DNA from: Mycobacterium sp. PO1
Lineage (GTDB): Bacteria; Actinomycetota; Actinomycetes; Mycobacteriales; Mycobacteriaceae
DNA length: 64,000 nt
Direction of reading: 5' to 3'
Assembly (NCBI RefSeq): GCF_017312405.1
Contig: NZ_BLTG01000072.1
Coordinates: 57,990-121,989 of the forward strand
The notes below the pieces were generated by a model. That model was not told the origin of the DNA, made no database searches, and was given only the letters and a program-made list of their open reading frames with translations. Shown one piece after another: positions 1 to 10,091 of the stretch. Within the stretch, counting starts at the first letter, position 1; each line of letters starts with the position of its first letter. Both the position numbers and the translations under genes were made by a program.

Positions 1-351
1 GTGGCGATCCTGGTGCTCAAACCGCTGCTGACGGCGCTGTTCCTGCGGGCCGGCGCCGTCGGCGGGCTGATCACCCCGGCGTTGGCGACCGGAGCGGCGG
101 CGGGGTCGATCGTCGCGCTGGCGCTCAACCAGTGGGCCGGGGCCGGGCTGAACGTCGCGGCGGTGTCGTTGACGTGCGCGGCCGGGGTGCTGGCGATCAC
201 GCAGCGATCACCGCTGTTCGCGGCGTTGTTCGTGTGGGAACTCGCCCGCCCGCCGCTGTGGCTGCTGGCGGTGTTCGGGCTGAGCGCGTGGGGCGCGCAC
301 GTGATCGTACAGCGGCGAGCCGCTAAAACAGACCCAGCGGCGAGCCGCTAA
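1..351 (+). CDS. ClC-family chloride channel/antiporter, C-terminal part
   Basis: The reading frame is open at the left edge, so only the last 116 residues are seen. Hydrophobic segments alternate with the motif GGLITPALATGAAAGS (residues 21-36), which matches the GxFxP-type motif preceding helix N of ClC proteins, where the Cl- path is lined. A further helix pair follows (LTCAAGVLAITQRSPLFAALFVWEL in two blocks). In this family the protein moves Cl- across the inner membrane, often in exchange for H+. No CBS domain follows. The last codons and the TAA stop lie inside a 25-bp tandem repeat, so the C-terminal tail (KTDPAASR) is itself repeat-encoded and may differ between strains. The true start lies outside the window. 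Confidence 0.8.
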   Translation: MAILVLKPLLTALFLRAGAVGGLITPALATGAAAGSIVALALNQWAGAGLNVAAVSLTCAAGVLAITQRSPLFAALFVWELARPPLWLLAVFGLSAWGAHVIVQRRAAKTDPAASR

Positions 352-421
352 AACAGACCCAGCGGCGAGCCGCTAAAACAGACCCAGCGGCGAGCCGCTA
401 AAACAGACCCAGCGGGGAGCG
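311..421. repeat. 25-bp tandem repeat with internal hairpin, over a stop codon
   Basis: Four identical 25-bp units start at 311, 336, 361 and 386, and a degenerate partial fifth starts at 411. Each unit is an inverted repeat, AGCGGC-GA-GCCGCT, followed by AAAACAGACCC. The ClC stop codon (349-351) lies at the end of the hairpin of unit 2, and the lpqW stop codon (423-425) lies just past unit 5. Read on the minus strand, each hairpin is followed by GGGTCTGTTTT, so the array could act as a row of weak terminators for lpqW. The terminator role is inferred; the repeat is seen directly. Confidence 0.9.
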
Positions 422-422
422 G

Positions 423-2318
423 CTACTGACGGAGCTTGACCCACTCGCCGGCGTCGCCGACGATGCCGACGGGCACCGCCCCGCTCAGGCTGACGTTCCG
501 CACGCTGGGCCCCGCGGCGACGATCGTGGTGTCCTGCAGGATCGGCAGTACCGCCGCCATGTCCCACAGCACCGGCTCGACGTCGTCGATCACCTCGCCG
601 ACGGGCCGGGCGCCACGCAGCGCCGCATCGATCAGCGGCTGGATGCTCGGATCACAGATCCCGGTGATGTTGCTCGGCGCCTGGATGAGTTCGTCGGATT
701 CCGGGGCCGGCGCGGGCGTCACCGCGGTGGTGGTGCCTGGCGGCTCCGGAGGAGGCGCCGGCCGTGCCGGGGTGGTCGTCGAGGAGGCCGGTGTCCCCGA
801 GGGCAGCGCCGTGGTGGTCGGCACCGGGGTGGCCTGCAGCGCCGGGCAGCCGTACCGCGAGGCCAGTGCGGTCGCCAGATCGCCGCCCGCCTGCCGCCAC
901 CCGACGACGGCGTCGACGGTGTTGTTGGTCAGCGCGTCACCGTAGAGAACGACAGGATCCAGCGCCGACACCGATGCGTCGATGCCCACCGAACGCAACT
1001 GGTCGGCGGCGGTATTGGCAACGGCCGCCGACGTCGGATCGTCGTCGGCGACCCCGATCACCATCGTCAACGGCTCGCCGTCGCGGGTGAGCCTGCCGCG
1101 GTGGTTCTCCGGCGGGCCGGGGACAGGCGAGGGCGGGGCGGAGGTCTCGACCGAGTCGATCTGGTAGCCCTCCTCGACCAGCATCGACAGCGCTTCCTCC
1201 TGCGACATCGCCGGTGGGGCCGTGGGCACGTAGCCGGGATCGGACGGGGAGCGCACCTGGGCCTGCGCCAGCGTGACCGTGTTGTCGTCGCCGGCACCGA
1301 CCGCGGCCAGCAGGTCCACGTCGAGCAGGCCGAGAATCGCTTCACGCACCCGGGTCTCGCCCAGCGCGGGCTGCCGGGCGCGCAGCGTCAGCTGCATCAC
1401 ACGGGGGGTGACGATCCGCGCAGTGCGCACATCGGGGATCGCCGAGAGCTGCGCGAACGCCGCGGCGCCGCCGTGCACCTGCGCGACCTGGGTGTCGCCG
1501 TTGCGGATCGAGTCGGCCAGCGCGGCGGAGGCACCGGCACGGCGGAACAGGATCAGATCGGGTGTGGCGGGCTCACCCCAGTACCGGTCGTTGCGGGCCA
1601 GCAGGATCTCGTCGCGCTGCGGGTCGATCGTCTCGACGCGGAACTGCCCACCGGTGACGGGCATCGCGCGGGACAGCCCGGCGGCGAACCCGCCCGGGAT
1701 GTCCTTGACGATGTGCGCCGGCAGGATGTCGTTGAACAGCTCCCGCCACGCCGGATAGGGCTGCGAGAACGTCACCACCGCGGTCTTGCCGCCTTCGACC
1801 GACTGCACCCCGGTGATCAGGTCGTAGCCTGCGGGATCCACGGTGCCGGGCTGGCTGACCATCTGGCGCCAGAGGTACCAGAAGTCGTCGGCGGCGATCG
1901 GCGCGTTGTCGGTCCACTGGGCTTCCGGCCGGATCTTGTAGGTGACGGTGAACGGGTCCTGGCTGGTGACCTCCGCGGATTCCAGCAGCGAGCTGTCCAT
2001 CTCCCAGCGCGACCCCGTCGGCGTCCGGGGATCCGGGACGGGGCGGAAGGTGCTCGGCAGCACCAGCGAGCTGATCGCGGCGTTCACCGGCGACTGGTCA
2101 GAGAGCAGATGGGCGTTGAAGCCGGGGCCGATCGAGTCGATGCCCATGATGATCTGGGTGACCTTGACCGGCGGCGGTGGCGTCGACTCGGTGGTGTCGG
2201 TGCTCTGCGGGGCGGGCGGCGGGCTGACGGTGCAGCCGGACACCACGGCCAGCACCATCGGGATCGCCACCAGCGCCGACCACCGGACGGCGCTGACGCG
2301 TCGCGGAGTCGTCGGCAC
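423..2318 (-). CDS. lpqW: LpqW-type lipoprotein, family 5 substrate-binding fold
   Basis: The product has 631 residues with a lipoprotein signal peptide (basic start, hydrophobic core, lipobox VVSGC, Cys29) and then a Pro/Thr-rich linker. The body is a family-5 (peptide/oligopeptide-type) substrate-binding domain, but no ABC permease or ATPase genes lie nearby. In mycobacteria LpqW is linked to control of phosphatidylinositol mannoside and lipoarabinomannan synthesis rather than peptide uptake. Its place directly downstream of typA (21-bp gap, same strand) is as in M. tuberculosis Rv1165-Rv1166, and pimE lies 6 kb away. A Pro/Thr/Ala-rich insert interrupts the second half of the domain (roughly residues 490-535). 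It ends against the 25-bp repeat array. Confidence 0.85.
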   Translation of the reverse strand: MPTTPRRVSAVRWSALVAIPMVLAVVSGCTVSPPPAPQSTDTTESTPPPPVKVTQIIMGIDSIGPGFNAHLLSDQSPVNAAISSLVLPSTFRPVPDPRTPTGSRWEMDSSLLESAEVTSQDPFTVTYKIRPEAQWTDNAPIAADDFWYLWRQMVSQPGTVDPAGYDLITGVQSVEGGKTAVVTFSQPYPAWRELFNDILPAHIVKDIPGGFAAGLSRAMPVTGGQFRVETIDPQRDEILLARNDRYWGEPATPDLILFRRAGASAALADSIRNGDTQVAQVHGGAAAFAQLSAIPDVRTARIVTPRVMQLTLRARQPALGETRVREAILGLLDVDLLAAVGAGDDNTVTLAQAQVRSPSDPGYVPTAPPAMSQEEALSMLVEEGYQIDSVETSAPPSPVPGPPENHRGRLTRDGEPLTMVIGVADDDPTSAAVANTAADQLRSVGIDASVSALDPVVLYGDALTNNTVDAVVGWRQAGGDLATALASRYGCPALQATPVPTTTALPSGTPASSTTTPARPAPPPEPPGTTTAVTPAPAPESDELIQAPSNITGICDPSIQPLIDAALRGARPVGEVIDDVEPVLWDMAAVLPILQDTTIVAAGPSVRNVSLSGAVPVGIVGDAGEWVKLRQ

Positions 2319-2339
2319 GCTGTACAGGGTAGCTATCGA

Positions 2340-4241
<1,902 letters not shown>

Positions 4242-4297
4242 GCCGGTGATTGTCGCAGTGCACAGCGCCGATCGCGAAAACGAGAGAGACAGCTCAC

Positions 4298-4465
4298 GTG
4301 AAGCCGAGCAAGCTCGCCGCCCAGAAACCGAAGAAGAAATGCTGCCGCAGCAAGCCCCGCTGCAAACGCTGCCCGGTGGTGATCAACAAGGTCCACAAAG
4401 CCGAGTTGAGCGGATTGCGCGGAAAGGAGCTCGAGAAGGTGTACAAGCGCGCACGGAAGTCCTGA
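4298..4465 (+). CDS. Small basic Cys-rich protein, function unknown
   Basis: This is a 55-residue, strongly basic protein. The frame is open further upstream from a TTG, but GTG at 4298 gives the conserved-looking start KPSKLAAQKPKKKCC and is preceded by a purine-rich AGAGAGAC. Four cysteines (15, 16, 22, 25) in CC-x5-C-x2-C form a possible metal knuckle flanked by Lys/Arg, and a basic helix (GLRGKELEKVYKRARKS) ends it. The shape suggests binding of nucleic acid or ribosome, which would suit its divergent placement next to typA, but no function is known to me. I recall similar short proteins in other actinobacteria. Confidence 0.7.
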   Translation: MKPSKLAAQKPKKKCCRSKPRCKRCPVVINKVHKAELSGLRGKELEKVYKRARKS

Positions 4466-4527
4466 TCGCGAACTGTTTCCGGAGTACCGTCGAGGTATCC
4501 GTCAGGCGTGTTCTGGAGGTGCCGATC

Positions 4528-4800
4528 ATGACGGTTTATCTGATCCCCACAGCGGTTCTCGTCGCGTTGCTGGCCGTGACGACGACGGTGGCCTTCTACC
4601 TCGGTCTGGCCAATTGGATCGGGGCGTTCTACGTGGTGCGCTGCGCGGCGTGCCATCACCTGACGTTCAACTCCCGCAACGCCCCACAGGCCTCGTGCCC
4701 GCAGTGTCGCCATCCGGTGCTCACACACCCGCTGCACGCGTTGACGCACCCGGCCGACCGGTCGAACGTGCGGGTCGTCGGCGACCGCCTGCACTACTGA
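4528..4800 (+). CDS. Small membrane protein with zinc-ribbon-like CxxC pair
   Basis: The product has 90 residues. A single N-terminal membrane segment (about residues 5-37) is followed by two CxxC pairs (Cys39/42 and Cys57/60) about 15 residues apart, a zinc-ribbon spacing, on the side after the helix. The ATG at 4528 has a good ribosome binding site (GGAGGT at 4515-4520). The stop overlaps the 3' end of the convergent mutT2 gene by 7 bp. I do not recognise the family; a membrane-tethered metal or redox protein is possible. Confidence 0.65.
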   Translation: MTVYLIPTAVLVALLAVTTTVAFYLGLANWIGAFYVVRCAACHHLTFNSRNAPQASCPQCRHPVLTHPLHALTHPADRSNVRVVGDRLHY

Positions 4801-5219
4801 GTCGACGTCTCGGCCTGGCCGGCGCTCTGCGGGGCGCACAGTGCCCGCGCCAGGTCGGGCAGCCACGCCCGGTCGGCCGGCACCCACGCCAGCGCGTCGA
4901 GTTCGTCGGCGCGGATCCAGCGCAGCGCCCGGTGGTCGTGGGGTCGAAGCTCGCCGGCCTGGTGGGTGACGACGTAGGCGCGCATCGTCAGTGTCTCGCT
5001 GAGCGCCACGTCAGCACCCAGGCGCGCCCCGACCGTCACCTCGATGCCGAGTTCCTCCCGGAGTTCGCGGGCCAGGGCGGCGGCGTCGCTCTCCCCCGGA
5101 TCCGCCTTCCCGCCGGGCAGCTCCCACAAGCCGGCCAGCTGCGGTGGTCGCGCACGCTGGGCCACCAGAAGACGGGCGGCCGAGATCAGCGCTCCGGCGA
5201 CGACGATCTGTTGGGCCAT
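4794..5219 (-). CDS. mutT2: Nudix pyrophosphohydrolase, MutT2
   Basis: The product has 141 residues. The full Nudix box G-x5-E-x7-REL-x-EELGI is present (GKADPGES... RELREELGI), as are LAGLWELPGG and DHRALRW(I). ATG at 5219 gives the start MAQQIVVAGA, matching the MutT2 family; an upstream extension in the same frame would overlap the divergent gene and is not needed. Known MutT2 enzymes hydrolyse dCTP and modified cytidine nucleotides, cleaning the nucleotide pool. Its neighbours (pterin dehydratase and, further on, pimE and typA) keep the mycobacterial order. Only 25 bp separate it from the divergent dehydratase, so promoters must overlap coding DNA or transcripts are nearly leaderless. Confidence 0.9.
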   Translation of the reverse strand: MAQQIVVAGALISAARLLVAQRARPPQLAGLWELPGGKADPGESDAAALARELREELGIEVTVGARLGADVALSETLTMRAYVVTHQAGELRPHDHRALRWIRADELDALAWVPADRAWLPDLARALCAPQSAGQAETSTQ

Positions 5220-5244
5220 CGACGCTGACGGTACCGTCGAGGAC

Positions 5245-5526
5245 ATGGCTGTGTTAACGGACGACCAGGTAGACGCCGCACTGCCCGACCTCGCCGGCTG
5301 GGAACGCGCTGACGGTGCGCTGCGACGTTCCATCAAGTTCCCCGCCTTCCTCGACGGCATCGACGCCGTGCGCCGGGTGGCCGAGCACGCGGAGGCCCAG
5401 GATCATCATCCCGACATCGACATCCGATGGCGGACAGTGACATTCGCACTTGTCACGCATTCTGAAGGTGGCATCACCGACAAGGACGTGCAGATGGCTC
5501 GCGAGATCGACGGGATCGTGGGCTGA
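5245..5526 (+). CDS. Pterin-4a-carbinolamine dehydratase family protein
   Basis: The product has 93 residues and the family signature E-AQDHHPDIDIRWRTVTF, with the two active-site histidines, followed by the typical late GGIT-x-D segment. These enzymes dehydrate 4a-hydroxy-tetrahydropterins and recycle the cofactor of aromatic amino acid hydroxylases. In mycobacteria the physiological partner is unclear. The ATG at 5245 has a weak CGAGGA upstream. It is divergent from mutT2, the arrangement seen at Rv1159A/Rv1160. In M. tuberculosis pimE follows on the other side; here a 3-kb c-di-GMP gene lies in between. Confidence 0.9.
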   Translation: MAVLTDDQVDAALPDLAGWERADGALRRSIKFPAFLDGIDAVRRVAEHAEAQDHHPDIDIRWRTVTFALVTHSEGGITDKDVQMAREIDGIVG

Positions 5527-5537
5527 GTTCTTAGCGT

Positions 5538-5557
5538 TGCCCCTGCCCGTGGGGGCA
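5538..5557 (+). terminator. Candidate terminator after the pterin dehydratase
   Basis: A hairpin with stem TGCCCC/GGGGCA and an 8-nt loop lies 12 bases after the stop codon. No T-run follows, as is common in mycobacteria. The rest of the roughly 200-base gap to 5723 is GC-rich, with no ORF, and holds only the GAAGGGGG ribosome binding site of the next gene. Confidence 0.4.
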
Positions 5558-5723
5558 TTGGGGCCGGGCCCATGGCAGAGCGCGTGCCCCCCTGCGCGCG
5601 GCGGTCGGCATGCGCCCCGGAAGTAGATACCCCCGGGCGATTTGCCGAGTCTGCGAATAACCCCCCGAAAGCTTGATCTTGACCGCATCCTGGTGAGGGG
5701 CACCCGGGACCGAAGGGGGTGCG

Positions 5724-8720
5724 GTGGATCGACGTAGGAGCGCGCTCGCTCTGATCGCGTTTCCGCTGGCGTATGCATTGGCCGTATTCGCAGGTCGGGC
5801 CACCCGGCTCGGTGGTGGCGAGGTGGCCCTGGTGTGGCCGGCCGCGGCGGTGGCGGTCATCTGGCTGCTCGCGACGCGTCGTTGTGGGCAGTCACAACGA
5901 CTCGTGCACGTGCTGCTGTTGGGTGCCACCACCTTCGTCGTGAACCTCGCGACGGGTGCTGCGCTGGCACTCAGCGCCTGGTTCGTCCTCGTCAACGTCG
6001 TTCTGGCCGTGGTGACGGTCTCGCTTCTCACCTCGCGGCGCGTCGATGTCGCGTTGCGCGACCCCGCCGATCTCGCGCAGTTGATCGGCGCCGTCGCAGG
6101 GGGGAGCTGCGCCGCGGCCGCCGTGGCGACGGTTTACCTGGGACCGCTCACTCAGGCGGCCCTCGGTGAGACGTTCGCGCTGTTCGCCGTGCGCAACGGC
6201 ACCTCGGCGCTGCTGGGTGTCGCCCTCTATCTCCGCGTGCAGGACCTCACCTGGGCACGACCGAAGCTCAAGCCGAGACCCCGGGCGATCGCCGAGGCCC
6301 TGTTGACCGGCGCGGGCGTCGTGGCGGTGTTCCTCTGGAACTTCTGGCTGAACACCGGCATCCCGTTGGCCTTCCTGGCTTTGGTGCCCGCGACCTGGGT
6401 GGCGCTGCGCTACAGCACCACGGTCAGCACGGTGTTTCTCGTCTTCGCCGGGGTCTGGATCACCTTGGCCACCCTGTCGGACCGGGGTTCTCTCATCGTG
6501 CCCGACGTGCAGACACGCGCCCTGCTCTCGCAGGCCATGGTGTGCAGTCTGACGATCGTCGTGCTGGCGTTGGCCTTGTTCCGCGATTCGCGCGCACGAC
6601 TGATCTCCGAACTCCGGATCGCCCGTGACCTGTTCGCCGGTGTGCTGAACGCCGCGTCCGAGCAGGCGATCGTCGGCACCGACCCGACGGGGCGCATCAC
6701 CGTGTTCAACCACGGGGCGGAGCGACTACTCGGCTGGACCGAGGACGAGATGCTCGGACGACAACTGACAACTCTTCACCTCGCCTCCGAGATCCGCTCC
6801 CGGGCAGAAGAACTCGGCATCCCCGACGGCTTCGAGGTGCTGGTGCACAAGGTGGCGCCGGGTAGAGCCGAGGTGCGCGAATGGACGTTCGTACGCCGCG
6901 ACGGGACCCATGCCGCCGTCAGTCTCGCCGTCTCTCAGATGACCGGCGAGGACGGCCGCTGCACGGGCTACATCGGCGTCGCCACAGACATCACCGAGCA
7001 GAAGGCCGCCGAGGTCGCACTGATGGAAAGCGAAGAGCGGTTTCGTCTCGCGTTCGACACCGCTCCGATGGGCATGTTCATGTTCGAGGTCGGCCCAGGT
7101 GGTTCGGGACGCATCACACGCTGCAATCAAGCCATGGCGAACATTCTGGGCCGCTCGACCGTCGACGTGCTGCGGTTGACGGTCCACGACCTCGACGGCA
7201 GCGAAAACCACAGAGAAGCAATCGGTTTGGGCGAACTCGCCGACCTCGAGGCCGGCGACACCTTCGACGAGGAGGCAGCGTTCCGGCGCGCTGACGGCTC
7301 GCTGCTGTGGGGTGCGGTGTCCGCCTCGGTCGTCGCTCCGCAGGACTCCCGGCCGTACGGCATCTGTCTGGTGGAGGACATCACCATCCGCAAGAGTGCC
7401 GAAGCTGAACTGCAGCGGCTGGCGTTGCATGACGGATTGACCGGCCTGGCCAACCGGCTGCTGTTCATGGACCGCATCGAGCGGGCCATGGTCGGTGCCG
7501 ACCGCGACGACACCCGACGCGTCGGGCTGATCTTCCTCGACCTCGACGGGTTCAAGACCGTCAACGACACCTGGGGCCACGCCCAGGGTGACGAGGTGCT
7601 CAAAGTGGTGGCCAAGCGCATCGAAGCATCGATCAGAGCAGCCGACACCGCCGCCCGCCTGGGTGGGGACGAGTTCGTGGTGTTGTGTCCTGATGTCTCG
7701 AGCCTCGGCCAGCTGCAGCGGGTGGCCGACCGAATCCGGGAAGCGATCGGCCGACCTGTCGAGCTTGCCGACGGAGTGAGCTACAACCAATTGTCGGCAA
7801 GCGCGGGCGTGGTGATCTCGGAGCGGGAGAACAACGCCGAAGAGCTCGTCCAACGAGCCGACAGGTTGATGTACCACGCCAAGCAACTCGGCAAGGACCG
7901 CGTGACCGTCGAGGATCCATCGCAGGATCTCGTTGCCCTGCGCGCGGCGGCACTGGTGCCCGAGTTGGGCAGAGCCGTGCAGCGTGACGAGTTCGTCGTG
8001 CATTTCCAGCCGATCGTCGACCTTCGCACGGGTGTCCCGGTGGCGGCCGAAGCCCTTCTGCGTTGGCAACATCCCCGATGGGGGCTGCTCGCGCCGGACG
8101 AGTTCCTGTGCGCCGCCGAGACTTCGTCGCACATGCCCGCCATCGGACGACGCGCACTTCTGCTGGCATGCCGCCACGCCCAGCAGTGGACCGGCGCAAT
8201 GGCTGATTCGGCGGTGCACGTGAACATCTCGGGCAGACAGTTGGAAGTGGGCGACCTGCACGCCGACGTGCTCGACGTGCTCGACGCGCTCGAGAAGACC
8301 GGTCTCAGCCCGGACCGGCTCGTTCTGGAGCTGACCGAAACCCACGCCGGCCGGGCCGAGGATTCGGCCAAGGCCGACCTGGAGCGCCTGCGCCGAATGG
8401 GCGTGCTCATCGCGATCGACGACGTCGGCACCGGTTTCAGCAGCCTGGTCAGAATCCTCGATCTGCCGATCGACATCCTCAAGATCGACAAGCAATTCGT
8501 TCGTGGCCTGCCCGACGACGCTCGGTGCGAGGCGATCGTCAAGGCGATTCTGAGTATGGCGGCCAGTCTGCGCCTGACGGTCATCGCCGAGGGAATCGAG
8601 AAACAGGATCAGTGTGGCGAGCTCGTCGAGTGGGGTTGTGAACTCGGCCAGGGCTTCCTGTTCGGACGCGCGCAGGCTTCGGTGGAACCGCCCCCGTCAC
8701 CGGCGACGTCGGTCTCCTGA
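5724..8720 (+). CDS. Membrane c-di-GMP enzyme: MASE1-like, PAS-PAS-GGDEF-EAL
   Basis: The product has 998 residues. Residues 1 to about 290 hold around eight hydrophobic segments of MASE1 type. Two PAS domains follow (about 300-425 and 430-550, each ending in a PAC-like ...DITEQKAAE or EDITIRKSAE). GGDEF is intact (residues 647-651) with an upstream inhibitory-site motif RAAD at 638-641. EAL is intact (776-778, AAEALLRWQHP), with later DDVGTGFSS. Both synthesis and hydrolysis of cyclic di-GMP therefore look possible. GTG at 5724 follows GAAGGGGG. It is convergent with pimE, with a 2-bp gap. It sits between two genes that are neighbours in M. tuberculosis, so it is an insertion or a lineage-specific loss elsewhere. 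Confidence 0.9.
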   Translation: MDRRRSALALIAFPLAYALAVFAGRATRLGGGEVALVWPAAAVAVIWLLATRRCGQSQRLVHVLLLGATTFVVNLATGAALALSAWFVLVNVVLAVVTVSLLTSRRVDVALRDPADLAQLIGAVAGGSCAAAAVATVYLGPLTQAALGETFALFAVRNGTSALLGVALYLRVQDLTWARPKLKPRPRAIAEALLTGAGVVAVFLWNFWLNTGIPLAFLALVPATWVALRYSTTVSTVFLVFAGVWITLATLSDRGSLIVPDVQTRALLSQAMVCSLTIVVLALALFRDSRARLISELRIARDLFAGVLNAASEQAIVGTDPTGRITVFNHGAERLLGWTEDEMLGRQLTTLHLASEIRSRAEELGIPDGFEVLVHKVAPGRAEVREWTFVRRDGTHAAVSLAVSQMTGEDGRCTGYIGVATDITEQKAAEVALMESEERFRLAFDTAPMGMFMFEVGPGGSGRITRCNQAMANILGRSTVDVLRLTVHDLDGSENHREAIGLGELADLEAGDTFDEEAAFRRADGSLLWGAVSASVVAPQDSRPYGICLVEDITIRKSAEAELQRLALHDGLTGLANRLLFMDRIERAMVGADRDDTRRVGLIFLDLDGFKTVNDTWGHAQGDEVLKVVAKRIEASIRAADTAARLGGDEFVVLCPDVSSLGQLQRVADRIREAIGRPVELADGVSYNQLSASAGVVISERENNAEELVQRADRLMYHAKQLGKDRVTVEDPSQDLVALRAAALVPELGRAVQRDEFVVHFQPIVDLRTGVPVAAEALLRWQHPRWGLLAPDEFLCAAETSSHMPAIGRRALLLACRHAQQWTGAMADSAVHVNISGRQLEVGDLHADVLDVLDALEKTGLSPDRLVLELTETHAGRAEDSAKADLERLRRMGVLIAIDDVGTGFSSLVRILDLPIDILKIDKQFVRGLPDDARCEAIVKAILSMAASLRLTVIAEGIEKQDQCGELVEWGCELGQGFLFGRAQASVEPPPSPATSVS

Positions 8721-8722
8721 CA

Positions 8723-9952
8723 TCAACCGCGACGTTGGGAAGAACGCCCATCTACCGCGACCCACGCCAGTGTCACCAGCGAGGCGACGGGGTAGATCAG
8801 CCCGGCCCAGGCCAGATACCAGGGGCGCGAGATCTCCCAGATCGTCGGCTGGGCAAAGCTCAGCAGCCATGGCAGCCCGACCAGGGTGAGCGCCAGCCAG
8901 CCCCACCCGAGCACCCGGGCGCCGGGTCGACGGGCCAGTGGACCGTGCAGCAGCCAGATCATCAGCGGAATCACCCACACCCAGTGATGCGTCCACGAGA
9001 TCGGCGACAAGAGCAGGCCGAACAACTGCACGATCACGATGGCGGCCAACCGATCCCGTGCACCACCGACCGCTCGCCACGCCAGCAGCGCCAGCGCCGC
9101 GGTCACCACTATCCCCGCCAGCACCCACGGCCCGTATCCGGCGTCATAACCGAGGATCCGCGAAATGGCACCCCGCCAGGACTGGTTGAACGACGTGCCG
9201 ACCGGTCCGACCCGGTCCGCGTCACCGAGCAGGTCGGTGAAGTAATAACGGGCCTGGTCACCGACGACGAGCAGCGAGAGGCCGACCGTGGCGACGAACA
9301 CGACGCCCGAGAACACCGCCGCGCCCCAACGCCGGGCGCCGAGGAAGTACAGACCCGACACCGCCGGCGTCAGCTTCACGCCCGCGGCCAGGCCCACCAG
9401 CAGGCCGGAGAGCCACCACCGGCTGCTGTACACCGCACCGAGCACGGCCAGCACCAGGACGACGTTGATCTGGCCGTAGTCGAACGTACTGCGAAGGGGC
9501 TCGGTCCAGATACCGACCGCCGTCCACAGCATTGCGACACGCCGGGCGTCGTGACAAGGCGCGACGGTCAGCAGGCGCTGGCTGGTCCGCACCACCCCGT
9601 AGAGCGCAGCGACGATGCCGAGTTGCCAGGCCAGCGCCAACAGCCCGAACGGCACCAGCGTCAACGGATAGAACACCACGGCGGCGAACGGCGGATAGGT
9701 GAACGGCAGCGGAAAGTCCGGGGTCTGGTCGGCGTAGACAAAGTCGTAGAGCTCGCCGGGCCGGCCCAGGGTGGCGGCGCCACCGACATAGACGTGCAGG
9801 TCAACGAAATTCGCGCCGGTGGGCACCAGATACGTCCACGCCAGTCGCGCGGCGATGCTCGCGATCAGCAGCAGCGGCGCTACGGCTGACAGCCGGGCCG
9901 CCAGAAGGGAGCCTGACGTTGCTGGGGCGGGTGCGGGGTCGTTGATGCGCAC
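8723..9952 (-). CDS. pimE: PimE, polyprenyl-phosphomannose-dependent mannosyltransferase
   Basis: The product is a 409-residue polytopic GT-C (GT87) glycosyltransferase. The short loop after the first membrane segment has TGANFVDLHVY; its acidic Asp51 matches the catalytic Asp of known PimE. A second conserved block is FPLPFTYPPFAAV. PimE adds the fifth mannose (alpha-1,2) to Ac1PIM4 on the outer face of the membrane using polyprenol-phosphate-mannose. GTG at 9952 is the start. The context fits: mutT2 and the dehydratase on one side, Ala/Pro-rich exported proteins divergent on the other, and lpqW (PIM/LAM control) nearby. Confidence 0.88.
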   Translation of the reverse strand: MRINDPAPAPATSGSLLAARLSAVAPLLLIASIAARLAWTYLVPTGANFVDLHVYVGGAATLGRPGELYDFVYADQTPDFPLPFTYPPFAAVVFYPLTLVPFGLLALAWQLGIVAALYGVVRTSQRLLTVAPCHDARRVAMLWTAVGIWTEPLRSTFDYGQINVVLVLAVLGAVYSSRWWLSGLLVGLAAGVKLTPAVSGLYFLGARRWGAAVFSGVVFVATVGLSLLVVGDQARYYFTDLLGDADRVGPVGTSFNQSWRGAISRILGYDAGYGPWVLAGIVVTAALALLAWRAVGGARDRLAAIVIVQLFGLLLSPISWTHHWVWVIPLMIWLLHGPLARRPGARVLGWGWLALTLVGLPWLLSFAQPTIWEISRPWYLAWAGLIYPVASLVTLAWVAVDGRSSQRRG

Positions 9953-10023
9953 GACTCTAGCGACCGGTCACCATCCGCCTTCACCTCAGTAACGGTTCCA
10001 TAAATGCCACACATGTCACTTGA

Positions 10024-10037
10024 GTAACTCCAGTAAC
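10024..10037 (+). promoter_or_regulatory. GTAAC direct repeat upstream of exported proteins
   Basis: GTAAC occurs at 10024-10028 and 10033-10037, a 9-bp period, and once more at 9989-9993 (CAGTAACGG). All lie in the divergent region between pimE and the first Ala/Pro-rich secreted protein. Paired GTAAC/GTTAC-like boxes are reported for actinobacterial MtrA-type regulators of cell-envelope genes. That assignment is my inference and not proven by the sequence. Confidence 0.35.
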
Positions 10038-10091
10038 AAGCTAGCTTCGGTTCAGGCGACCCAACCGTGCCACAACGAACTGGAGGCTTTC

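Noticed and set aside
311..421. Regular repeat considered as a CRISPR array
   Set aside because: Units are directly adjacent with no spacers and no cas genes are present.
5527..5723. Possible c-di-GMP riboswitch ahead of the GGDEF-EAL gene
   Set aside because: The gap is GC-rich and lacks the conserved GEMM-type pattern; only a small hairpin near the upstream stop is supported.
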